DNA of 64,000 nt from Magnetococcus sp. PR-3 (GTDB taxonomy: Bacteria > Pseudomonadota > Magnetococcia > Magnetococcales > Magnetococcaceae). How positions within the stretch are numbered: the first letter of the stretch is position 1; every line of letters starts with the position of its first letter. Position numbers and translations under genes: made by a program. Of the stretch, positions 51,709 to 60,601 are shown one piece after another. The stretch lies in assembly GCF_036689865.1 (NCBI RefSeq), contig NZ_JBAHUQ010000032.1, positions 1-64,000 of the forward strand, in the 5' to 3' direction. The notes beneath the pieces were generated by a model that worked only from the letters and a program-made list of their open reading frames with translations, was not told the DNA's origin and did not search any database.

Positions 51709-53724
51709 TTAGTTGCTGGTAAGATCTTGAATAACTTCCAGCAACCGGCTCTTTTGGATGGGTTTGCTTAGGTGCAGGTCTCCACCTACGTGACGAATTT
51801 GCTCAGCTTCTTCTTTCATCACATGAGCGGTCAGGGCCACAATGGGTGTTCGGCTCTGGTTGTTTTGGCTGGCTTCCCAGCTACGCATTAAACGAATAGA
51901 CTCATGACCATCCATAACAGGCATTTGAATATCAGTTAAGACAAGATCAAATTTTTGTTTTTTAAACTGTTGTAAAGCCTCAAGACCATTGCTTGCCATA
52001 ATCAGCCGATAGGGGCTTTTCTTTAAAAAGGCTTCAATTAAAATACGGTTATCATCGGAATCATCGACAACCAAAATGGTGAGGGCATTTTGGTTTATTT
52101 GCTCACTAAGCTTGTCGTGAGCCTCGATCTTGGGTTTTGGGAGTGGAATTTGATCTGGACTGGCAGGGTCTAAGCGTAGGTAAAAGCTAAATGTAGAGCC
52201 TTTGTTTAGTTCACTTGTTAACTGTATTTGACCCTTCATAAGCTCAATTAAGCGTCGGCAGATGGTCAACCCTAAGCCGCTACCACCATGTTTACGTGTG
52301 GTGCTTGAGTCTGCTTGGGTGAAGGGGCAAAATATTTCTTGTTGGCGCTCTTCGGGTATGCCTGGCCCTGTATCAAGAATGGCAAAGTACAGGGTATGAT
52401 CTTTTTGTACGCGAACGGAAAATTGCACATGTCCCTGTTTGGTGAATTTGACGGCATTACCTAATAAGTTCAACAAGACTTGGCGTAGTCTGGTGGGGTC
52501 TCCCATGACCCATTGTGGCAGCGTATCATCAAAACGATGTCTCAGCTCAATCCCTTTTTCCAGTGCTGTATAGGCGAACAGTTCCAGGGTCTCGCTCAGC
52601 AATTTTGGAAGGTCAAATGAGGTATACTCCAGAGAAAGTTGGCCCTCTTCAATTTTAGAAAGATCAAGAATATCATTAATTAAGGTCAGTAGGGTTTTAC
52701 CTGAGTTTCCTAAAATATTGACACACCACTGCTGCATCTCTGAAAGTTCGGTCTCTTCCAGCAGTTGCCCCATGCCTAAAATAGTGTTGAGAGGGGTGCG
52801 AATTTCATGCGACATGGTTGCCAAAAATGTGCTTTTGGCCCGGTTGGCCGACTCTGAAGCCTGTTTTGCTTGACGAAGCTGGGCTTCAATCGCTTTGCGC
52901 TGGCTGACATCACGCACCACAGCTGAGAAAAACTGATGCTCCTCCCCCCCAAAAAAAGAGATGGAGATCTCAATGGGGAAAGACTGTCCGTTGGCACGCA
53001 GACCTGTAAATTCAAAAATGCTATCCGGGCTTTTTAGCTCCCCATCACTTATGACTTCCTGAAAGTTTTTTGTAAAGCGGGCGTGCAGATGGTGGGGAAT
53101 TAAGCGAGTGAGAGGAGATTTTAAAATCTCTTCCTTGTCATAGTCAAACATCCGTTCTGCACCGTGGTTCCAGAAAATAATATCCCCAAAAGCGTTGGCT
53201 GATATGATGGCATCAGTGGCACGATCCAGCTCCACAGTACGTTCTAAAAGGGTATGTTCCAGACGTTTGTTGGCGTACTGTAAGGCTTGATCTTTCTGGT
53301 GTAACTCATCAAGCGTGCGTTGCAAGCTCTTTTCGCGCTGAAAAAGGCGGGTGTAGTGCCATATACGGTTGAGCAACAGATTTTCGTCAATGGGTTTGGT
53401 GAGGTAGTCAACAGCCCCCACCTGGTAACCCTGCTTGGCAAAGGATTCTGACTTATAAACGGCGGTAATAAAGATAATGGGGATCTCTCGCGTACTTTCA
53501 GACATTTTAAGTAGGCGAGCTGTCTCAAAACCATCCATGCCTGGCATTTGAATATCCAGCAGAATTAAATCTACCTTCTGTTCAATGGTGACCACTAGGG
53601 CCTGTTCTCCACTATCAGCCTCAAGCACAATGGCATGCTCAAGTTTAGCCAGCACAGCTTTGAGTGTAAAACGGTTGGCTGAGGTGTCGTCTACAACCAA
53701 GATATGATAGTGAAAGTCAGACAA
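51709..53724 (-). CDS. Hybrid histidine kinase REC-PAS-HisKA-HATPase-REC
   Basis: 671 residues, no membrane segment. REC1 at about 5-125 (phospho-acceptor D57), a coiled-coil, PAS at about 165-280, HisKA with phospho-acceptor H306 in MSHEIRTPLN, HATPase_c at about 405-525 with N, G1 (DTGPGIP) and G2 (GGSGLGLTI) boxes, and REC2 at about 545-665 (DIQMPVMDG). As it begins with a receiver, it can be fed by the large kinase upstream in the operon and pass phosphate on to its C-terminal receiver. Fourth gene of the likely operon, 15 bp after cheB-cheR. Output is unknown; no HTH or effector domain is present. Confidence 0.93.
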   Translation of the reverse strand: MSDFHYHILVVDDTSANRFTLKAVLAKLEHAIVLEADSGEQALVVTIEQKVDLILLDIQMPGMDGFETARLLKMSESTREIPIIFITAVYKSESFAKQGYQVGAVDYLTKPIDENLLLNRIWHYTRLFQREKSLQRTLDELHQKDQALQYANKRLEHTLLERTVELDRATDAIISANAFGDIIFWNHGAERMFDYDKEEILKSPLTRLIPHHLHARFTKNFQEVISDGELKSPDSIFEFTGLRANGQSFPIEISISFFGGEEHQFFSAVVRDVSQRKAIEAQLRQAKQASESANRAKSTFLATMSHEIRTPLNTILGMGQLLEETELSEMQQWCVNILGNSGKTLLTLINDILDLSKIEEGQLSLEYTSFDLPKLLSETLELFAYTALEKGIELRHRFDDTLPQWVMGDPTRLRQVLLNLLGNAVKFTKQGHVQFSVRVQKDHTLYFAILDTGPGIPEERQQEIFCPFTQADSSTTRKHGGSGLGLTICRRLIELMKGQIQLTSELNKGSTFSFYLRLDPASPDQIPLPKPKIEAHDKLSEQINQNALTILVVDDSDDNRILIEAFLKKSPYRLIMASNGLEALQQFKKQKFDLVLTDIQMPVMDGHESIRLMRSWEASQNNQSRTPIVALTAHVMKEEAEQIRHVGGDLHLSKPIQKSRLLEVIQDLTSN

Positions 53725-53739
53725 AAGAAGTATCCAAGG

Positions 53740-55419
53740 CTACAGTTTTAAACGGTATATACGCATTTTAGCATTTTCAGCTTTAAAATGCCTCTCTCCA
53801 TCACCTCCACTTAGCCCTTCCTTAGGGCCGAGCATGAGTAACCCATCTTTATGCAAAGAGCGAGAAAAAAGATCCATGACTTCTGTTTGCAATGTTCGAT
53901 TAAAGTAGATAATAACGTTACTGCATAAAATCAACTGGAACGTATTGAAAACACCATCATTTGCTAGTGAATGCTGACAGAAAAGGATTTTATCCTGAAG
54001 CATCGGATCCATCGCGTAAAAAGGGCCATGTTGATGGATATAGTTTTCAAAATGGTAACGACCACCACTGAATTGATAATTTTGGCTGGCTTCGGACAGT
54101 CCGGATAGGGGATAGAGCCCGTTGCGTGCCTGTTGCAAAAAAATGGGGTTAATGTCTGTGGCGTATATCTGGGTACGGGGTAGAAGCCCGGCTTCATGAA
54201 GAAGAATCGCCAAGCTGTAGCAGGTCTCACCGGTAGCACAACCTGCAACCCAAATACGCAAATGAGGAAAGCTCTGAAGGTAGGGAAAATGATAGGTCTG
54301 CAGGTGGTCGAGCTGTTCAGGGTGTCGGAAAAAATGTGTAACGCCAATGGAAAAAGCTTGGAACAAGCGTTCAAAACAACCTGTTTTAGTGAGAACCTCT
54401 TTCTGAAAGTGGAAAAAATTGTCCATGCCTGATTCAGAAATGATTTTTTGTACCCGACGTTGCAAAGTGCCAGGGGCATAGTTTTTAAACGCGTAGCCAT
54501 AGCGACTTTCGACCCCCTGTAAAAAGGTATCGATTAGCGCACTGCTGGCAGGAAGTTCAGGTTGTGCTGCAGCGGCAAAAAAACTGGCGATCTCTTGCCA
54601 AGAGAGAACCAGTGAAAACTTCTCCTCCACCACGGCACTTTCTACCATAGATGTCGCGGAACAGTCAGATCCTTGCTCAACCAGAGCTAACCCCCCCAAC
54701 TGTTTAATCAAGCCCATGGCATCGACACCATCTCTACCCTCTCCGCAGAGCAGTGCCGCCAAAAGTTTAGGCCCGAACTCCCGTGCCAAAGACTCAAATA
54801 GCACCCCTATGGATGGTCTGGCATAGTCCTGTTTAGCATCTTCTGTAACATAGATTAAACCATGTGCAACCCGCATATTTAAGCCAGGTGGGGCAACATA
54901 AATGGTGCCAGGTTCAAGAGGAGATAGATGATGTGGTACAACCATACGGTAGTCCGTACGACTTTGAAGGAGCTGATCGAGATAGGAGAGCCTATCTTCA
55001 CATATGTGTTGAATGACAAACAGGACGCACTGGCTCACAGGGAGTAGGGCAACAATATTGAGAAGTTTGTCGAGACTATCGGTAGAGCCCCCTATTGCAA
55101 GCGCTTGAATAGGGCTGGGCTGATGATCTTTGCGGATCATCCCTTTAAAACGGCAAGGCAAACCTAACCGATGTAGATCTTGAACAAGGTTTGGGTGGTA
55201 GGCAATGATCACCACACCATGTGCCTGGGCTTGCAGGATAACTAAGGCTTTGAGTATGGCAACCGTTAGGGTCGGTGCATCATAAAAGATAATCTCCATA
55301 GGCCCTGAACACGGGGCTTCCAACGCGACCAACAGGGCTGTTTCAAGCTCGGGATCAATCTTACCTAAAACATTGATCTGCTTCTGCCCATGAGGAAGCT
55401 GTTCAACAGAGAGGCTCAT
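53740..55419 (-). CDS. CheB-CheR fusion with N-terminal STAS-like region and no receiver
   Basis: 559 residues. Residues 1-95 look like a STAS fold (INVLGKIDPE, IIFYDAPTLT pattern). The CheB methylesterase domain (about 100-285) has the triad S112 (IGGSTDS), H138 (VIQH) and D230 (CGEGRDGVDAM). The CheR methyltransferase domain (about 290-559) has GVTHFFRHPEQL, the SAM motif VAGCATGETCYSLAI and LCSNVIIYF. Normal CheB is regulated by a receiver, absent here. Start ATG overlaps the stop of the kinase gene by 4 bp (ATGA). It probably adjusts methylation of a sensor, though no MCP is in the window. Confidence 0.9.
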   Translation of the reverse strand: MSLSVEQLPHGQKQINVLGKIDPELETALLVALEAPCSGPMEIIFYDAPTLTVAILKALVILQAQAHGVVIIAYHPNLVQDLHRLGLPCRFKGMIRKDHQPSPIQALAIGGSTDSLDKLLNIVALLPVSQCVLFVIQHICEDRLSYLDQLLQSRTDYRMVVPHHLSPLEPGTIYVAPPGLNMRVAHGLIYVTEDAKQDYARPSIGVLFESLAREFGPKLLAALLCGEGRDGVDAMGLIKQLGGLALVEQGSDCSATSMVESAVVEEKFSLVLSWQEIASFFAAAAQPELPASSALIDTFLQGVESRYGYAFKNYAPGTLQRRVQKIISESGMDNFFHFQKEVLTKTGCFERLFQAFSIGVTHFFRHPEQLDHLQTYHFPYLQSFPHLRIWVAGCATGETCYSLAILLHEAGLLPRTQIYATDINPIFLQQARNGLYPLSGLSEASQNYQFSGGRYHFENYIHQHGPFYAMDPMLQDKILFCQHSLANDGVFNTFQLILCSNVIIYFNRTLQTEVMDLFSRSLHKDGLLMLGPKEGLSGGDGERHFKAENAKMRIYRLKL

Positions 55420-58400
55420 GACTCATTTTGGATCCAAGCGTGAACCATGTTGACAAGAATTTCATAGTCCACGGGTTTGGATAGGTAGTCGTTGGCACCA
55501 GCTTCCAGGCACTGTTGTCGATCTTCCTTCATGGCTTTTGCTGTTAAGGCAATAATAGGGAGCTTGCTATGGAGTGGGTTTTTACGGATTTTCTGCATGG
55601 CTTCATAACCATTCATTTCAGGCATCATGATATCCATGAGAATGAGATCAACTTGGTGCTGTTCCAGCATCTCTAAAGCTTTTAGCCCATTAAGAGCTTT
55701 GAGCACTCTAGCTCCGTTTTGCTCCAATGAAGCCGAAAGGACAAAGAGATTTCTCGGATCATCATCCACCGCCAAGATGGTTTGACCATCCAGCCTTTTT
55801 TGTGGGCTCAGTGGGGTCGGGATCGAGGAAGACGCAGGGCTTGTTTCAGAGCTTGCCGATGATAGAAAACGCTCAATACTACGGAAGATACGTTGGCTGG
55901 CTTTAGGGGCTTGTTGGATAATATCATCGGTAAAACGGTGCAGCTCTCCTAACTGCTCTTCGCTCAGCGTTGTGCTGCTGTAGATAATGATCGGTAAATC
56001 TGGCTGTCTTAGTCGCAATTGCTGACACAAATTAACACACGCCATACCCTGCAGATCATAGTCGGTTAGAAAGAGATCAAAAGGCTGACGGGCCAACTGC
56101 TTTAAGGCATCTGTAGGATCTTGTGTTACCACCTGTTGAGCACCATAGCTCATGGTTTTTTCAACAATCAAATCTTGCTGTAATGCCGGACCTTCCAAAA
56201 TTAACAGTGTATGGTAGTTGGCGGTGACCCGCTGTAACAGTGCCCTTTGGGCTGATGCAATTTGTGCATCACTCACCGGTTTTTGCAAAAAGCCGATGGC
56301 ACCCTGGTCCATTAAGGCCCGCTGTTTGTCATGTGCACTGATGATATAGACAGGTATGTGCCGTAGCTCAGGGCTGGTTTTTAAGCGTTCCAGCACCTCT
56401 TCTCCGCGTAAGTCTGGCAGTACAAGATCAAGAATAATACCCACAGGATGGTGGTTTTGCGCCAAAACCAACCCCTCTTGCCCTGTTTGAGCAGAGAGGG
56501 TACCTAAACCTTGTGCGAGATTGAGGTGAGCAATGTTCTCCAAGAATAGAGGATCATCATCAATGACCAGAATTTTTTGACTGTCTGGGGAGATATCCTG
56601 ACTGGATGCTGCAGAAAGTGGTTCGGTAGAAGAGATGGCCTGCCCCTCAACAGGGCTGGGGTCTCTATCATCAAACACAACAGACTCAAGATCTGTTTGG
56701 ACAATCTGTGGTTCGGGTTCGAGAGGAAGTAACGCTTCATCCTGAGGCAAAAGTAGGGCAAAGGTACTGCCACTTCCTTCTTCGCTCTGTAGTTCCACTT
56801 CGCCTTCTAAAATCTGAGCAAAACGTTGGGTAATGGAGAGCCCCAATCCCGTTCCACCATACTGGCGGGAGACAGAACCATCGACCTGACGGAAGGCTTC
56901 AAAGATATGTTTCAGCTTATCTTTAGGAATACCAATACCGGTATCGATCACAGCTAAACGGATAGGACATCGGGGGTGATCCGTATTTTCCAGTTTAAGT
57001 GTGACCGTACCCTTAGGGGTGAATTTAAAGGCGTTTGAAAGCAGATTTCGTAAAACTTGAATGACCTTCTGACGGTCACTGACAAAGTAGCTCTGCAAGT
57101 CGTCTTCTACCTTAAAGGTGACACGACTTTCCTGGGCGGTTTCACGGAACAGTTTTTCCAGCTCTTCTAATATCTCTCGACTGGCAATACTCTCAGGGTA
57201 GACCTCCATGCGGCCAGCTTCTACTTTTGAGAGATCAAGAATATCATTAATCAAACGTAGCAGATCATTACCGGCATTATACATGACCCGTGCCCGTTCC
57301 ACGGTCTCAGCATCAATGGTGCCTTCTTCATTTCTAGAGATTAAATTGGATATTAAGATGATGGCATTGAGAGGAGTCCTGAGTTCATGGGACATATTTG
57401 CCATGAACTCAGACTTGTACTGATTGGCCTCTTCCAGCTGTTGAGCGCGTAGGTTAAGTGCCTCTTGGGAGTGTTGCAGGGCATCATTATTCAGGCGTAG
57501 CTCTTCAGACTGCTGCTGCAACTGCTGCTGCTGTTCCTCCATTTGTGTATTGCTTTGTTGCAACTCTTCGGTCTGTTGCTGCAGCTGTTGTTGCTGCTCT
57601 TCCATTTGAGCATTGGCTTCTTGCAATTGACGGCTTTGGGCTTCGGCCTGACGGGTGGCCGCTTCTGAGTGCTCCAGTAATGTGGCAATACGTTCACGTT
57701 GCAAGGTTGTAAACAGTGTGGCGGCAATGATATGTGCGGCTTCATCCAAGAACTGGCGCTGGTTGTTATCCAGCTCATCCAGGACAGCGACTTCTAAGAC
57801 ACCTTGCAAGCGCGATTCAAAAAGCAGAGGAATGGTGTAGCTGCTTTGAGCGACTAAATGAGCTACCCCACTATGAATATGGGTATCGGCTTTAGAGCGC
57901 TGAGTAAGCAGTAGAGGCTGTTGCTGTTGTGCAACTTGCCCAACGGTACCTTCCCCCATAGAGAAATAGGGGTGCCGTTCATCTTTTTGGTTGAACATAT
58001 AACGGCCGGTCAGGTGAAGTGGTTTCTTCTGATTTTCCTGCGCCTCCATGACATAAAGCGCACCTCGGCCTGCATGCACATAACGGCTGACAAAATCAAT
58101 GGCACGCTGGGTCAGCTCCTCCAAAGTTAAATCCCCGGATAGAGATTGGTTAAGCTCTGTCAAACCACCGCTATGCCACTGTCGGTGCCGTTGTTCATGC
58201 TCGTTGTTCTGTAAGGCACAGGTCATATTATTAATGGCATTTCCAAGAAGGTCATGCTCTGAGAGTATCTGTACCCTGCTGGAGTAGTCACCACTGGCAA
58301 TGGTATTGACCTGGTCTGTAAGAAGTTGCATGTTTTGCATCACTTCTTTTGTGGAGCTTAACATGCGCCCCATTTCATCGTGGTAGGGATAGTTAATGCC

Positions 58401-59537
58401 CTGGTTGGTCACCTGACCTTTGCCTAGTGATTCCAACTGTTCAGTCATTCTGGTCATCGGGGAGATGATAGAGCCAATGGAATAACGACTGGCAATTACG
58501 ACAGCGAGAAGTGTTAAGGCAACAATGGCAAAGAAAATGGTGACAAAGGTATTGCGCTGGGCCAGGGCCTCGGTCCCATCAACCATGCCAATCAGATACC
58601 AGTAATTATGACGGTCTAGCGGATTAGGATAGATACGTTTATAGCTTATAAGGTGCTCTTCCCAAGCAAAAGCCCCTTGCTCTTTGCTTTTGATCTGGGC
58701 GTAAACCTCTGGGTGGTCACTGAGAAAGTTAGCAGGATTACCCAGTAAATGGCTCCAACTTTTCTCCTCATCCGGATGGTGAAAATAGTCACCTTTGGCA
58801 GAGATTAGATAATAGTGGCTGTGTTCATCGGTATTGGCCTGACGAAGAAAGTCTAAAAAGGTGTCCGCCAACACATTAATAACCACCACCCCATATTTAA
58901 CACCGTTATCGCCGTACACTGGCTGGGCAAAACGAATAACGGGTACATAGGGTTTTTCAATCTTGCCAAACTCTTTGTTCAGGTTGAGTGTAGAGACATA
59001 CAGCCCGCCACGGTCCATGGATAGAGGTTGTTGATAGTAATCGGCCTGATGATTGTTCTGAATACGTTCTTCTTCACCAAAGCTGACTTTTCCCGTATCG
59101 ACATCGTAGCGAATTTTAATCTGCTCAATGCCCCGATTATCTAGATAACGAACCTTATAATAATCATCTCTGGAGCTTAAAAACGCGCGGAAAGTATCCA
59201 TAGCCGCGGCTTTCCAGCGGGAGGCTTTATCGGTTACCCCCAGATCATTCCAGTACAAGTATCGGTTCAAGGCATAGTAGTGGGAGACAAAGCGTAGATC
59301 GTTGGGTACACCACGCAGATAATCTTCTATGGATTGAGTGACCGCATCTGCACGGCTGGCAACTTGATTTTTTGCTTTATCCCGGTAAGCTTCGCTGGCG
59401 TTGGAGTAGCCATAATAACCAACTGCAGCCAGGGAGAGGATCACCACAGAGTAAAAAAGCATGGTAAACTTTGCTCTTACACCCAGATGGCTGAAAAAAG
59501 AGAATATAGAAGATTTTTTGTCGTGTGTTTCAGACAT
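55416..59537 (-). CDS. Large Cache-HAMP-GAF hybrid histidine kinase with three receivers
   Basis: 1373 residues. One membrane helix (about 22-45), a large periplasmic Cache-like sensor (about 46-325), second helix (about 330-352), HAMP, a GAF domain (about 460-620), a coiled coil of repeated MEEQQQQLQQQ units (about 625-715), HisKA with phospho-His in ANMSHELRTPLN, HATPase_c with GTGLGLSITQRF, then three receivers: REC1 (VIDDDP, DLVLPDL), a middle REC with weak conservation (LILEG instead of the acidic pair, but TDYDLQGM kept), and REC3 (AVDDDP, DIMMPEM). The signal is a periplasmic ligand. It lies 12 bp after the periplasmic repeat protein gene and overlaps cheB-cheR. Confidence 0.93.
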   Translation of the reverse strand: MSETHDKKSSIFSFFSHLGVRAKFTMLFYSVVILSLAAVGYYGYSNASEAYRDKAKNQVASRADAVTQSIEDYLRGVPNDLRFVSHYYALNRYLYWNDLGVTDKASRWKAAAMDTFRAFLSSRDDYYKVRYLDNRGIEQIKIRYDVDTGKVSFGEEERIQNNHQADYYQQPLSMDRGGLYVSTLNLNKEFGKIEKPYVPVIRFAQPVYGDNGVKYGVVVINVLADTFLDFLRQANTDEHSHYYLISAKGDYFHHPDEEKSWSHLLGNPANFLSDHPEVYAQIKSKEQGAFAWEEHLISYKRIYPNPLDRHNYWYLIGMVDGTEALAQRNTFVTIFFAIVALTLLAVVIASRYSIGSIISPMTRMTEQLESLGKGQVTNQGINYPYHDEMGRMLSSTKEVMQNMQLLTDQVNTIASGDYSSRVQILSEHDLLGNAINNMTCALQNNEHEQRHRQWHSGGLTELNQSLSGDLTLEELTQRAIDFVSRYVHAGRGALYVMEAQENQKKPLHLTGRYMFNQKDERHPYFSMGEGTVGQVAQQQQPLLLTQRSKADTHIHSGVAHLVAQSSYTIPLLFESRLQGVLEVAVLDELDNNQRQFLDEAAHIIAATLFTTLQRERIATLLEHSEAATRQAEAQSRQLQEANAQMEEQQQQLQQQTEELQQSNTQMEEQQQQLQQQSEELRLNNDALQHSQEALNLRAQQLEEANQYKSEFMANMSHELRTPLNAIILISNLISRNEEGTIDAETVERARVMYNAGNDLLRLINDILDLSKVEAGRMEVYPESIASREILEELEKLFRETAQESRVTFKVEDDLQSYFVSDRQKVIQVLRNLLSNAFKFTPKGTVTLKLENTDHPRCPIRLAVIDTGIGIPKDKLKHIFEAFRQVDGSVSRQYGGTGLGLSITQRFAQILEGEVELQSEEGSGSTFALLLPQDEALLPLEPEPQIVQTDLESVVFDDRDPSPVEGQAISSTEPLSAASSQDISPDSQKILVIDDDPLFLENIAHLNLAQGLGTLSAQTGQEGLVLAQNHHPVGIILDLVLPDLRGEEVLERLKTSPELRHIPVYIISAHDKQRALMDQGAIGFLQKPVSDAQIASAQRALLQRVTANYHTLLILEGPALQQDLIVEKTMSYGAQQVVTQDPTDALKQLARQPFDLFLTDYDLQGMACVNLCQQLRLRQPDLPIIIYSSTTLSEEQLGELHRFTDDIIQQAPKASQRIFRSIERFLSSASSETSPASSSIPTPLSPQKRLDGQTILAVDDDPRNLFVLSASLEQNGARVLKALNGLKALEMLEQHQVDLILMDIMMPEMNGYEAMQKIRKNPLHSKLPIIALTAKAMKEDRQQCLEAGANDYLSKPVDYEILVNMVHAWIQNES

Positions 59538-59549
59538 GTCATCCTCTCC

Positions 59550-60494
59550 TTAGCGTAATGACTGGATGAGCCGTACTTTACGGGTGATCCAGCGTAGGAG
59601 TTGATGAACATCGGCAGGTTTTTTGCCGGTATAAACTTTGGCCTGAGGCGTCACAGTATTATTGAGTTCCAGAGCAGTTTTAATGGTCTGTAGTTCGGCT
59701 AGTGACATACCAACCATATTAAAAACATCGGCAGGTATAATCTCATCCCATTTCATAAAAGGCGAAAAGTCTGTGCGTGGTATGCTCAGGTCTCGCTGCA
59801 AACGCTGGATCTCCTTAAGGAGTTCAAAGGCTGCTTCAAGAGAGTTCTGTGGGGTTACACTTTCCATCTTTGCAGGGGGAAAGGTGGGGTCTTCTAACTG
59901 GAGCCTTCGCAGTATGCTGTTACTGTCTTCATAGATGCGCATCACCTCACTAAACACAAGGGAGGGACTGATGGGGGCATCATTAAGGATTTCCATTTTA
60001 AGAGAAATTCCATGGAGTTTATTAAACACATCAATGGGTTTTTTGCCCGTTACCGGTTCTGGTTTTGACGTCTTAATTTCAATACCCAGGCGTGTTTTGA
60101 TAATGGCAATTTCAGTAAGAATACGCTGGGTCTGCTCATAAACCAGTACAGGGTCTAACTTTTGTACCGGTTGCATGGCATTGGGGGGAACCCTCGGTAA
60201 GCCATTTTTAGCTCGGAAAACATTAAGTTTTACGAGAATAAAGTAGGATTTTTGCCAAACATGGCGGGGTTCAAGATCAACTTTAAACCGGTGTGTGGCG
60301 TTTTTGTTTTCTTGAATATCAAAGTGTTCAAGAAGCAGTTCCAGCTCTTTTTCAATCTGCAGAGCTTCACGAAAAACTTCAGAAGGGGATATGGTTTGCT
60401 GAGCCTGTGCTATAGATAGAGGAAGCAGTAGAGATGCTGCCGCTATTAGCAGTACACATAAGTAAGATCGAAACGGTACAAGGGCACCAGACAT
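59550..60494 (-). CDS. Periplasmic eight-repeat protein, first gene of a kinase operon
   Basis: 314 residues, not recognised. A signal peptide (about 10-31, ends SIAQA) precedes at least eight degenerate repeats of about 22-26 residues following the pattern P-x2-V-[FYWH]-x6-8-I-x2-[EKR]-[IL]-x3-[LIK]: they begin near residues 37, 76, 115, 152, 176, 217, 253 and 292. Two linkers are nearly identical (TGKKPIDVF at 149-157 and TGKKPADVH at 289-297). The helical repeat and the adjacent Cache kinase suggest an accessory or ligand-binding partner of that sensor. Spacing of 12 bp and shared strand support one operon. Confidence 0.8.
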   Translation of the reverse strand: MSGALVPFRSYLCVLLIAAASLLLPLSIAQAQQTISPSEVFREALQIEKELELLLEHFDIQENKNATHRFKVDLEPRHVWQKSYFILVKLNVFRAKNGLPRVPPNAMQPVQKLDPVLVYEQTQRILTEIAIIKTRLGIEIKTSKPEPVTGKKPIDVFNKLHGISLKMEILNDAPISPSLVFSEVMRIYEDSNSILRRLQLEDPTFPPAKMESVTPQNSLEAAFELLKEIQRLQRDLSIPRTDFSPFMKWDEIIPADVFNMVGMSLAELQTIKTALELNNTVTPQAKVYTGKKPADVHQLLRWITRKVRLIQSLR

Positions 60495-60601
60495 GAAGCA
60501 GAGCTCCCGAAGTTAGTAAGGGCAAAACCGTGCACCATTCTAACATAGGAGTGCTTAAGCCTTAAGCAGGTTCAATCAATTGAAACCTTTCTTTTTCCTA
60601 C

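Noticed and set aside
57480-57620. CTG/CAG-rich repeated DNA in the large kinase gene
   Set aside because: Encodes a Gln-rich coiled coil within the open frame; not a mobile or CRISPR repeat.
60520-60560. Minus-strand TGGTGCACGG...TTTTGCC before the periplasmic repeat gene, sigma-54-like
   Set aside because: GG and GC are spaced 12 bp apart rather than 10.
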